DNA of 6,225 nucleotides from an uncultured Bacteroidota bacterium (GCA_937868675.1 CALMNJ010000166.1:1-6225), one strand, 5' to 3'; shown: positions 1 through 6,225, counted from the first letter of the stretch. Notes: a model not told the origin generated them from the sequence alone. Made by a program: numbers and translations.

Positions 1-30
1 AAGATTTTTTGAAGATGGCATAAAGCGCGC

Positions 31-126
31 ATGTTGTTAAAGGATAAACGCGTTGACAAAACCTTGTTGAACAAAGGTGTTGTGGATGCCGAGGTGTATT
101 ACAGTCCTATTTCTTCATTTGTTTTT
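31..126 (+). other. Probable true N-terminal segment of the membrane protein, in a different frame
   Basis: Starting at the ATG at 31, this frame gives 32 residues beginning MLLKDKRVDKTLLNKG and ending in SPISSFVF. Composition and codon choice (gat, aaa, ggt, gtt, gcc, gag) look like the neighbouring real genes. The frame stays open to 249, but beyond about 130 it becomes Trp/Phe/His-rich and implausible, exactly where the other frame becomes a good membrane helix. A -7 box is not visible upstream, and only 30 nt precede this ATG in the window. I treat it as the amino end of the same gene, separated by a one-base shift at the T7 run. Confidence 0.5.
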
Positions 127-565
127 TTGGACAGCTTACGTTTTATATGGAGGTGGCATTTGGGTACTGTTTATTTTCCCGCTCTCTTGTTTTTGCATTG
201 GACTTGTGGTGTATGGCAGCATTTTATACATAATCAACGCGCGGCTTAATAACAGTTTCGCACTTAACGATGATAAGCTTTACATCATTAACCGGAATTT
301 TCCGATGAATGTTTTTAAGGTGATTGATCTGGAAAAAATAAAAGGTGTGACTTTTGATGAGAAGAAGCCAAACACATTCGGATTGGCTTTAGTATTTACA
401 CCATCTTTTATTGATTTGGAAACGGAAGGGAAGATGGAGCGGTATTACTGTGTCCATCTTGAGCAGGATGCTTATGATGAAAACCTGGTTGAGAAAACAA
501 TAGACATGTTTGCTCATGCGCTTAAAAGGAGAGGAGTAAGCGTTGATTACAGGCTGGATTATTAA
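77..565 (+). CDS. Small two-helix membrane protein with probable PH-like domain; N-terminus frameshifted
   Basis: I do not recognise a named family. From the GTG at 77 the product is 162 residues; an ATG at 86 is an alternative start. Residues 10-53 are strongly hydrophobic and read as two membrane helices in a tight hairpin. The rest (about 55-162) is soluble, with alternating beta-strand-like stretches (FALNDDKLYIINRNF, FKVIDLEKIKGVTF, ERYYCVHLE) and a closing amphipathic helix (ENLVEKTIDMFAHALKRR). That order resembles bacterial PH-like domains on a membrane hairpin, which is inference from pattern only. The first 15 or so residues look unnatural for a protein start, whereas the overlapping frame from 31 to 126 reads like a normal N-terminus. 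Dropping one T from the run at 122-128 joins them into a 177-residue protein, so the annotated start is probably an artefact of a frameshift. No Shine-Dalgarno sequence decides the start. Confidence 0.6.
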   Translation: MLWMPRCITVLFLHLFFWTAYVLYGGGIWVLFIFPLSCFCIGLVVYGSILYIINARLNNSFALNDDKLYIINRNFPMNVFKVIDLEKIKGVTFDEKKPNTFGLALVFTPSFIDLETEGKMERYYCVHLEQDAYDENLVEKTIDMFAHALKRRGVSVDYRLDY

Positions 566-591
566 TACACCGACAGCCGATAATAACAAGC

Positions 592-623
592 TTTGGCTTT
601 ATAAGCGATAACTCTTATTTTTG
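592..623 (+). promoter_or_regulatory. Candidate Bacteroidota-type promoter for the M28 peptidase gene
   Basis: TTTG at 592-595 and a perfect TAnnTTTG (TATTTTTG) at 616-623 are separated by 20 nt. This fits the known -33 / -7 arrangement of primary sigma-factor promoters in Bacteroidota. The 61-nt gap after the preceding gene is a sensible location. The oddity is that transcription would begin within a few bases of the ATG codons at 627 and 630, giving a leaderless or nearly leaderless mRNA. The match could be chance in AT-rich DNA. Confidence 0.4.
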
Positions 624-626
624 AAT

Positions 627-1859
627 ATGATGAATAAAGTATCACTTTTAATACTGGCGCTGGCGCTTCACAACGGAATCCTGTTTGCACAAGGCATCAG
701 TCAAAAACACATCAAAAATGATATTTCCTACCTGGCCTCCGATAAGCTGAAAGGGCGTGGCACCGCGACTCCCGAAGGTCGTAAAGCGGCTGAGTTCATT
801 GCTTCACAGTTCAGCAAAGCCGGACTAACTCAACTCAATAACTCATGGCTTAAACCCTTTACATTTAAAAAAGGAAGCAATCCACACGATACTTCCACCG
901 CCGGCGTATCCGAAAGAACTGCGGAAAACGTGGTGGGTTTTTTGGATAATAAAGCACCTTATACGATTGTAGTAGGCGGCCATTACGATCATCTTGGCCT
1001 GGGCCACGACCACAACAGCCTGGATGCTAACCCGGAAGGTAAGATACATAACGGAGCCGACGACAACGCGAGTGGAACAGCCGGTGTGCTTGAACTGGCG
1101 CGGTATTATTCTTCCAATAAAAAAACGGAACCGTTTAATTTTTTGTTCATTTGTTTCAGCGGAGAGGAGCTTGGACTTATTGGATCAAAGAAGTGGTGCG
1201 AGAAACCCGATATGGATCTCGGAAAAATAAATTACATGGTAAACATGGACATGATTGGCAGGCTGAACGACTCCACTAAAAAAATAATTGTTTACGGTGT
1301 TGGCACCTCACCGGTATTTGTTCCGATTATTGATTCAATTAGCACCAAACTTTCGGTAAAAAAAGACAGCAGCGGCATTGGGCCCAGCGACCAGACCAGT
1401 TTTTATCTCAGGGATATTCCAGTTCTTCATTTTTTCACCGGGCAGCATAGCGATTATCACAAGCCATCGGACGATGCTGACAAAATAAATTACAAAGGTG
1501 AGGTAGAGGTACTAAGCTACATTACACAGGTTATTGAAAAAACATTCTGTTACCCTAAACTAACATTTTCAAAAACCCGGAACCCTGATACCGGCAAAGC
1601 GTCTTTTAAGGTTACGATGGGGGTGATGCCTGATTATACCTTTGAAGGGGAAGGCATGCGTATTGACGGGGTTACTGATAACAAGCCTGCATTTAAGGCG
1701 GGCTTGCTGAAAGGTGATGTGGTTAAAAGGCTTGGAGGCCATGAAGTAAAGGATGTGCAGGGTTATATGAAAGCATTATCTAAATTTAAAAAGGGCGATA
1801 CAACAACCATTGAGGTGCTGCGTGGAAGTGATTTAAAAACATTTCATATTACATTTTAG
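627..1859 (+). CDS. Exported M28 family zinc peptidase with C-terminal PDZ domain
   Basis: This is a secreted or periplasmic metallo-exopeptidase (aminopeptidase-type, two zinc ions), 410 residues from the ATG at 627; ATG 630 and a TTG at 621 are alternatives. A signal peptide ends near FA|QG (residues 21/22). The lead-in ISYLASDKLKGRGTATPEG is typical of the family. Metal and catalytic residues are all present: His119 in GGHYDHLG, Asp146 in GADDNASG, Glu180 (general base) and Glu181 in SGEELG, Asp208 in NMDMIGR, and His278 in SDYHKPSDD. Residues about 329-410 form a PDZ-like domain with GVTDNKPAFKAGLLKGDVV, which probably binds peptide termini or modulates access to the site. No PA domain is inserted. 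The DUF2147 gene follows after 8 nt, suggesting an operon. The peptidase assignment is firm from motifs; its substrate is unknown. Confidence 0.95.
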   Translation: MMNKVSLLILALALHNGILFAQGISQKHIKNDISYLASDKLKGRGTATPEGRKAAEFIASQFSKAGLTQLNNSWLKPFTFKKGSNPHDTSTAGVSERTAENVVGFLDNKAPYTIVVGGHYDHLGLGHDHNSLDANPEGKIHNGADDNASGTAGVLELARYYSSNKKTEPFNFLFICFSGEELGLIGSKKWCEKPDMDLGKINYMVNMDMIGRLNDSTKKIIVYGVGTSPVFVPIIDSISTKLSVKKDSSGIGPSDQTSFYLRDIPVLHFFTGQHSDYHKPSDDADKINYKGEVEVLSYITQVIEKTFCYPKLTFSKTRNPDTGKASFKVTMGVMPDYTFEGEGMRIDGVTDNKPAFKAGLLKGDVVKRLGGHEVKDVQGYMKALSKFKKGDTTTIEVLRGSDLKTFHITF

Positions 1860-1867
1860 ATTTTGAG

Positions 1868-2320
1868 ATGAGTAAACAGAGTATTTTATTTGCGGCCTTC
1901 CTGTTTTGTTTAGGAGGCTTGCTCCATGCGCAAAAGGCCGACCCGGAAGGCGATAAAGTAATTGGTTTATGGCTTACCGGAAGTAAAAAGGCACATATAC
2001 AAATCACTCGCTATGGTGATAAGTATGGCGGTAAAATAGTTTGGTTAAGAGATCCGAATGAGGCAAGTGGTAAACCCAAGCTGGATTCGAAAAACCCCGA
2101 TGAAAAATCGAGGAAAGCCACGATGCTGGGGTTGAATAATCTCTTGGGGTTTAAGCATTACGGAAAAGGAAAATACGAAGACGGCACAATTTACGATCCG
2201 GAAAATGGAAAAACGTACAGTTGTAATATGACGCTGGAAGGCGATGTTCTTAAAGTGCGGGGTTACATAGGCATTTCTCTTATTGGCCGCACGGAGGTGT
2301 GGACGCGGGTAAAGCAATAA
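1868..2320 (+). CDS. Exported DUF2147 family protein
   Basis: The product has 150 residues, with a signal peptide (hydrophobic core about 6-20, cleavage near HA|QK at 21/22). The mature part carries the DUF2147 pattern throughout: GLWLTG (33-38), YGGKIVWLRDP (53-63), GKPKLDSKNP (68-77), a GL..LLGF segment (88-95), DGTIYDPENGKTY (105-117), LKVRGYIGISLIGRTEVWTR (128-147). Members are small beta-rich envelope proteins with a lipocalin-like fold; their molecular role is not established. Length is normal and nothing is missing. The ATG at 1868 sits 8 nt after the peptidase stop with no clear ribosome-binding site, so translation probably depends on co-transcription with that gene. It ends 5 nt before the stop codon of the convergent patatin gene. 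Confidence 0.92.
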   Translation: MSKQSILFAAFLFCLGGLLHAQKADPEGDKVIGLWLTGSKKAHIQITRYGDKYGGKIVWLRDPNEASGKPKLDSKNPDEKSRKATMLGLNNLLGFKHYGKGKYEDGTIYDPENGKTYSCNMTLEGDVLKVRGYIGISLIGRTEVWTRVKQ

Positions 2321-2325
2321 GCGCC

Positions 2326-4653
2326 TTAATCAATTGATTTCCGGTTAAAAATGATGTAGCCAATGTGAAGAAAGAAGCTCACGGGGTTATCGCTTTTATC
2401 GTAATAATTTACACTGGCGCTTACGGGACCTATGGGGCTGTTATATACCAGTGCAACCATTCCTGATAAATAGCGGTACAAAAATGCCTTACTGGTGTAT
2501 TCGGCTTTTCCATCCACATTTTTCCGAATGGAAAGCACGGGCTGAAACACGTAAGCTTCGGCGCGCAGATCAAAATTCCGGCTTGGCGAACTGATTAACT
2601 TGAACCCTCCTGCCAGGTAATTGTGCGCACGGTAGGCATCAATAAAAAATGTCTGGCTTTCGGGTGTAGGGTTAAACGCAGGCGCAGAGAGTATGCTGGC
2701 CTGGTAGTTACTGAAAAAACTCTGGGTTGAATACACTGTTTCGAAGAGAATTCCAAACTTAAAATATCGCGTTGGTCTTATATAATTATCGAACGTGAGT
2801 TTAAACTGTAGCCAGGGAGTTTTTGCAAGGTTTCTGAAACTGGTTGTATCAATACTGGTATTTCCGGGAAAATGACTTTCTCTGCCAATGAGGTAACGAG
2901 CGCGCAGATTAAGGAATGAGCCTTCAGAAGCATACATTTTGCGATTCAGAGTGTTGATCTTATAGTTGGCCTGAAGGTAGCTATAGTTAAAGTAGGTTAC
3001 GTCGGCCGTATCAGCTTTTGTAAAAATATCGGTTTGATAGTATTGGTTCTTCCATTGCGTCACGCCCGCCGAGATGTTGAACTGGGAAATATTGCCCACA
3101 GGGACACCAACTTTTATTTCACCGAACTGGTCTTCCTGAACGAGATAGGCAGGCTTAATAAAGTCGTAGAATAGGGCGCTGCTGCTATAATAGTCCCAGC
3201 GCGACCAGGTGAAGGAGGGTTGTACAAAGAACGGTACTCTACCCGGAAAATCGAATCGTAATTGCGAGTATGACCCTGTATATAATTTACCGGCATATCC
3301 GTTTACGTAAGCACTGGTAGCCACCTTGCCTAAGTGATTAAACTGAAGACCAAGAAACCCTTCGCTAATCGGTCTGTTGGAAATGATGGATCCTGGTTCG
3401 AGATAAAACGGTTTTTCCTTTTTTCCTTTTAGTTTCAGTGTGTAATTTCCGGTAAGGGGATTGAGGGTAAGCACCGGATAAATGTTTTTTATTTTATCCT
3501 CGCTGGCAAGCCTGAAATACCGTTTACGTAATAGCTGCAGCGTGAAGGGTTTTTTACCATAATACAAGCTACGTGTTATAAATCTAACCTGCGCCGGACT
3601 AAATCCCTCAACTTCTATTTTTTCAATCACCGTCTTCTGAAGGTTCAGATAACTTTTGTAACGTGTTCTTTTCTCTTCAAGCGCTTTACCATCGGCAAGC
3701 CTGGTGATTTTCTTTTTTATTTCGGGCATCAGTCGCATGGTTGAAGCGTAACCACTATCAATGAGCCTTTGAGCCTTGTTAAAATCAAACACACTTACGT
3801 CGCACCAGGGCTCAACTACAAATCCGTTTGGTGTGTGCGGGTTAAAGTCCGTTTCGCTCATCAGAAGTGTGCGCAGTTGCAGGTACACATTTTCATCATC
3901 CGGAGTAGCGTTTTTTTCAGCCACATTACAACCAATAAGTACATCAGGATGGAATTCTTTCAGCATGATGTCGGCAGGAAAATTATTATATAGCCCGCCG
4001 TCAAACAGCAGTTTTCCGTTGAGCTGCAAGGGCCTCAGGTAAAAAGGATAACTCATGCTTGCCCGGATTGCGCTGGCCAGATCGCCCTGACTGAATACTA
4101 CCGATTTTTTGTCAGCGATATCGGAGGCCACGCAACGAAATGGGATAAGAAGGCTGTCGAAATTGTTTTTAAATCGGTTGGATACGCCGGAAAAATTTTC
4201 CATCAGGTAGTAATCAATGGGCATTGAGTTTACAACATTAGTTGGAAGGTTTTTAAGATAATTGTCCCTGAAATCATATTTAAAATTGAGCCAGGCTGCG
4301 TAGTCCTCGCGTTTCTTAACCATGTACTCGTATTTAACAGGAACATCGCCACGTGTTACGTTTTGAAAAAAATAGGTTTTCACCAGCCGTTCCATTTCCG
4401 CCGGACTATGGCCTGAGGCGTAGTATGCACCAATGAGCCCTCCGATGGAAGTGCCGCAGACATAATCTACCGGTATATTGTTCTCTTCAAGTGCCTTCAG
4501 CATACCAATATGGCAAAGACCGCTTGACCCGCCACCGCTTAACACGAGCCCCACCTTTTGTGCCTTATAAATGGGGAGCCATCCAATCAAAAGAAATAAT
4601 ATGTATAGGAATTTTCTCAAGGGTAATCTTTGCAAAAATAAAACTAATAACAT
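2326..4653 (-). CDS. Patatin-like phospholipase fused to POTRA-like domain and outer-membrane beta-barrel (type Vd-like)
   Basis: This 775-residue protein has a signal peptide (core about 15-27, cleavage near YKA|QK at 31/32), followed directly by a patatin domain. Visible motifs are the oxyanion loop GGGSSG (40-45), nucleophile Ser69 in GTSIGG, and Asp218 in DGGLYNN, which completes the Ser-Asp dyad. From about 343 (IEKIEVEGFSPAQVRFITRS) to 420 there is a POTRA-like segment. The last 350 residues or so have alternating aromatic/polar strands and turns, as in Omp85-type barrels, ending in FFLHIGYIIF. Domain order and size match type Vd autotransporter lipases such as PlpD and FplA. The expected activity is phospholipase A on membrane lipids. 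Whether the passenger faces the periplasm or the surface is not decidable here. The oxyanion loop lacks the Arg/Lys common in GGGxRG. A TTG start at 4620 would also leave a complete signal peptide. Confidence 0.93.
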   Translation of the reverse strand: MLLVLFLQRLPLRKFLYILFLLIGWLPIYKAQKVGLVLSGGGSSGLCHIGMLKALEENNIPVDYVCGTSIGGLIGAYYASGHSPAEMERLVKTYFFQNVTRGDVPVKYEYMVKKREDYAAWLNFKYDFRDNYLKNLPTNVVNSMPIDYYLMENFSGVSNRFKNNFDSLLIPFRCVASDIADKKSVVFSQGDLASAIRASMSYPFYLRPLQLNGKLLFDGGLYNNFPADIMLKEFHPDVLIGCNVAEKNATPDDENVYLQLRTLLMSETDFNPHTPNGFVVEPWCDVSVFDFNKAQRLIDSGYASTMRLMPEIKKKITRLADGKALEEKRTRYKSYLNLQKTVIEKIEVEGFSPAQVRFITRSLYYGKKPFTLQLLRKRYFRLASEDKIKNIYPVLTLNPLTGNYTLKLKGKKEKPFYLEPGSIISNRPISEGFLGLQFNHLGKVATSAYVNGYAGKLYTGSYSQLRFDFPGRVPFFVQPSFTWSRWDYYSSSALFYDFIKPAYLVQEDQFGEIKVGVPVGNISQFNISAGVTQWKNQYYQTDIFTKADTADVTYFNYSYLQANYKINTLNRKMYASEGSFLNLRARYLIGRESHFPGNTSIDTTSFRNLAKTPWLQFKLTFDNYIRPTRYFKFGILFETVYSTQSFFSNYQASILSAPAFNPTPESQTFFIDAYRAHNYLAGGFKLISSPSRNFDLRAEAYVFQPVLSIRKNVDGKAEYTSKAFLYRYLSGMVALVYNSPIGPVSASVNYYDKSDNPVSFFLHIGYIIFNRKSID
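4633..4640 (-). promoter_or_regulatory. Possible -7 element inside the annotated start of the patatin gene
   Basis: On the minus strand this reads TATTTTTG, a perfect TAnnTTTG. It lies within codons 5-7 of the 4653 start. If used, the message would begin near the TTG at 4620, whose product starts LRKFLYILF, a compact signal peptide. No convincing TTTG lies at the -33 distance, so support is weak, and the upstream region to 4784 shows no better match on this strand. Confidence 0.2.
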
Positions 4654-4734
4654 AGCGGGTTTCTAAAACTTTACCTGTGGTTTATTCAAAGTAGCTTAAC
4701 CCCCGGTTTATCACTTTAATCGGGTACTTAAAGT

Positions 4735-4763
4735 TTTGTAAATCAAAAATATAACTATCTTAG
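4735..4763 (+). promoter_or_regulatory. Candidate promoter for the repeat protein gene
   Basis: TTTG at 4735-4738 is followed after 17 nt by TATCTTAG at 4756-4763, a TAnnTTTG with two mismatches at the last two bases. Transcription would start near 4767-4772, leaving a short AT-rich leader (TAATTTAACTAAATA) before the ATG at 4785, as is usual for Bacteroidota. It lies in the 131-nt region between the divergent patatin and repeat-protein genes, which otherwise shows nothing I can name. Confidence 0.4.
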
Positions 4764-4784
4764 AGCGAATAATTTAACTAAATA

Positions 4785-6225
4785 ATGAAAATGACAAGCA
4801 TCAAAAACGTAATTAAAACCCTTTTATTCGTTTTAGTATGTTCATTCCCAGCCAGACTGTCTGCACAGAATTGTGCGCTAACGTATTATGCAGGTATTGG
4901 TACTGCGAGCGCGGGAACTAACTTCGCTACATGGAGCGCCTTCGGCCCCGGTCAATACTTTGCATTTCCGGTATTAAATGGCGGTAGTTACGCTATTAGC
5001 ACATGTGGTGCCGGCTTTGATACACAACTTACCGGGTGGAATTCAAGTGCCTCTTCGGTTGTGTTTTATAATGATGACTATGGCCCATTGTGTAACTCGA
5101 CAGAGGCGTCTATTGACAATTACGTGCCCAATTTTACCAACTACATGTATGTACAGGTAACACAATATAATTGCATTGCCGGTGGATCCTCGTCAATCAA
5201 TCTTTATTTGCGTCAAAACAATAACCTTTCATTCACGTCCTCATCCTCTGCCATGTGTTCTGGTCAAACCCGTACTTTAGGTGCTACACCTGCCAATGTT
5301 GTTTCCACTCCCGGTGGTTATGGCAATCCGGGCACTTTTTCAGGAACAGGGGTTTCGGGTAATGTATTTACGGCACCCACAGTTACTGTTGCAACGAATT
5401 ACACTGTTACCTACACTTTTGGCTATGTATCTCAAACTCAAGTAATAACTGTAAACCCCAACCCAACAGTAACAGTTTCAAATTACAATATTTGCAGTGG
5501 TAATTCTTTAACTCTTAGTCCGGGAGGCGCCTCAACATATACATTTACGGGCGGCGGTCCGGTGGTGAGCCCTTCAGTAACAACATCCTATACGGTTACC
5601 GGAACAAGTACAGCGGGCTGTTTATCTACAAATACAGCTGTCATTAATGTTTCTGTAAATACCACTCCAACAATCTCGGTTAACAGCGGTAGTATTTGCG
5701 CAGGCAATTCATTCACCATTTTACCTTCAGGTGCAAACACATACACTATACAGGGTGGTACTTTCACTGTGTCGCCGGGAAGCACTACTTCTTATACTGT
5801 TAGTGGAACTAGTGCAGCAGGTTGTGTGGCTGCAAGTACGGCAACCAGTGCGGTAACTGTGAATACAGTTCCGGTTATATCTGTCAACAGCGGTAGTATT
5901 TGTGCCGGTAATTCATTTGCGATTGTACCTTCCGGAGCAAGTACTTATACTGTTCAAGGCGGTACCTATACCGTTTCACCAGGTAGCAGCACTTCCTATA
6001 CAGTAAGAGGTGCCAGTACCGCAGGCTGTTTGTCTTCAAATACAGCTACCAGTGCGGTAACTGTGAATACGATTCCTGTAATATCAGTTAATAGCGGCAG
6101 CATCTGCGCGGGTAGTTCGTTTACGATTACACCTTCCGGAGCAAGCACGTACACGATCCAGGGGGGAACCTTCACTGTGTCGCCGGGAAGCACTACTTCT
6201 TATACTGTTAGTGGAACTAGTGCAG
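4785..6225 (+). CDS. Exported Ig/PKD-like repeat protein, probable T9SS cargo (3' end beyond window)
   Basis: The frame is open for 480 codons with no stop before the window end, so this is a 5' partial of a large protein. ATG 4785 (or 4791, two codons later) starts a signal peptide cut near LSA|QN (27/28). There is no lipobox, because two residues separate the A from the first Cys. Residues 28-150 form a domain seen at the N-termini of many Bacteroidota surface proteins, with YFAFPVLNGGSYAISTCGAGFDTQLTGW and NDDYGPLC, and Cys at 30, 74, 103 and 130. A divergent module follows from Cys158, then 68-residue modules begin at Cys237, 305, 373 and 441, each with ICAGNSFTI, PSGA.TYT, SPGS..SYTV and a second Cys 42 residues on. 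Such proteins usually end in a T9SS sorting or gliding-associated domain, which cannot be seen here. Likely cell-surface or secreted; adhesion is a guess. Confidence 0.9.
   Translation, partial: MKMTSIKNVIKTLLFVLVCSFPARLSAQNCALTYYAGIGTASAGTNFATWSAFGPGQYFAFPVLNGGSYAISTCGAGFDTQLTGWNSSASSVVFYNDDYGPLCNSTEASIDNYVPNFTNYMYVQVTQYNCIAGGSSSINLYLRQNNNLSFTSSSSAMCSGQTRTLGATPANVVSTPGGYGNPGTFSGTGVSGNVFTAPTVTVATNYTVTYTFGYVSQTQVITVNPNPTVTVSNYNICSGNSLTLSPGGASTYTFTGGGPVVSPSVTTSYTVTGTSTAGCLSTNTAVINVSVNTTPTISVNSGSICAGNSFTILPSGANTYTIQGGTFTVSPGSTTSYTVSGTSAAGCVAASTATSAVTVNTVPVISVNSGSICAGNSFAIVPSGASTYTVQGGTYTVSPGSSTSYTVRGASTAGCLSSNTATSAVTVNTIPVISVNSGSICAGSSFTITPSGASTYTIQGGTFTVSPGSTTSYTVSGTSA
5763..5817 (+). repeat. 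55-bp exact direct repeat, first copy (partner at 6171-6225)
   Basis: This stretch, beginning TTCACTGTGTCGCCGGGAAG, is identical to 6171-6225 at an offset of 408 bp (two repeat units). The match may extend past the window end. The aligned 63 bases just before it differ at 17 positions, and the corresponding stretch of the unit in between (5967-6021) differs at 18 of 55. The sharp boundary points to a recent exchange or duplication, or to an assembly effect. Confidence 0.9.
6171..6225 (+). repeat. 55-bp exact direct repeat, second copy (cut by window end)
   Basis: This is the partner of 5763-5817. It encodes FTVSPGSTTSYTVSGTSA with exactly the same codons as the first copy. The identity runs to the last base of the window, so its true length is unknown. 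Confidence 0.9.

Larger units (their letters stand above)
5493..6225 (+). repeat. 204-bp tandem coding repeat (68-residue Ig/PKD-like module), at least 3.6 copies
   Basis: Counting from the module's first Cys codon, units start at 5493, 5697, 5901 and 6105, spaced exactly 204 bp. The fourth is cut by the window end after 121 bp. The first unit is the most diverged (SPGGASTYTFTGGGPVV), while units two to four are nearly the same at protein level. Each has paired Cys 42 residues apart, likely a disulfide across the beta-sandwich. A longer, looser related module (79 residues between Cys codons) precedes them at 5256-5492. Many unit-to-unit differences are third-position changes, so the array is old enough for synonymous drift, except for an identical block shared by units two and four. 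Confidence 0.92.

Noticed and set aside
3..23. Possible tail of an upstream coding region ending DFLKMA at a TAA at 21-23
   Set aside because: Only seven codons are in the window. The 7-nt spacing to ATG 31 would suit an operon, but nothing supports the reading frame.
994..1230. Alternative plus-strand frame inside the M28 gene
   Set aside because: It overlaps the zinc-ligand region of a clear peptidase in another frame and has a low-complexity Thr-rich start.
2045..2317. Minus-strand 90-codon frame opposite the DUF2147 gene
   Set aside because: The plus-strand frame matches the family along its whole length; the antisense product shows no domain pattern.
3776..4042. Plus-strand frames opposite the patatin domain
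   Set aside because: They are antisense to conserved patatin sequence, including the DGG motif, with no independent coding evidence.
5588..5785. Minus-strand open frame of 65 codons across the repeat array
   Set aside because: It is the reverse complement of the 68-residue module. A near-copy occurs exactly 408 bp later (5996-6193) because the DNA repeats, and no start context or independent domain is visible.
5996..6193. Second minus-strand 65-codon frame in the repeats
   Set aside because: Same shadow as 5588-5785, produced by the tandem repeat.
5493..6225. CRISPR array or other non-coding tandem repeat
   Set aside because: The period is a whole number of codons (204 bp), units abut without unique spacers, and the reading frame is maintained with mostly synonymous changes.

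Overview
The window looks like chromosomal DNA of a member of the Bacteroidota (Chitinophagales, Cytophagales or Flavobacteriales-like; the order cannot be fixed from this sequence). The reasons are AT-rich leaders with almost no Shine-Dalgarno signal, promoter-like TTTG / TAnnTTTG elements, and the protein set: an M28-PDZ exopeptidase, a DUF2147 protein, a patatin-POTRA-barrel protein and a Ser/Thr/Gly-rich repeat protein of the type exported by the type IX secretion system.

Layout. (1) 31-565, plus strand: a small membrane protein with a probable PH-like C-terminal domain. Its natural N-terminus (31-126) lies in a different frame from the body (128-565), with a run of seven T at the junction, so it carries an apparent frameshift. 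(2) 627-1859, plus: exported M28 zinc peptidase with all metal ligands and a C-terminal PDZ domain. (3) 1868-2320, plus: exported DUF2147 protein, 8 nt behind the peptidase and probably co-transcribed. (4) 2326-4653, minus: 775-residue patatin-like phospholipase fused to a POTRA-like domain and an outer-membrane beta-barrel (type Vd architecture). Its stop codon is 5 nt from that of the DUF2147 gene, in convergent orientation. (5) 4654-4784: divergent intergenic region with a plausible promoter for the next gene. (6) 4785 to the window end, plus: a long open frame (480 codons with no stop) encoding a signal peptide, a Cys-containing beta-sandwich-like N-terminal domain, one divergent Ig/PKD-like module, and then 68-residue (204 bp) tandem Ig/PKD-like modules that run off the window.

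Taken together this is an envelope and secretion neighbourhood: four of the five proteins have signal peptides and the fifth is membrane-anchored. No shared pathway can be shown from the sequence. I see no tRNA, rRNA, CRISPR array, insertion sequence or phage gene. I do not see a clearly new multi-gene system. The points most worth a second look are the T7 frameshift, the mosaic identity pattern among the 204 bp repeats, and the patatin protein whose oxyanion loop lacks the usual basic residue.
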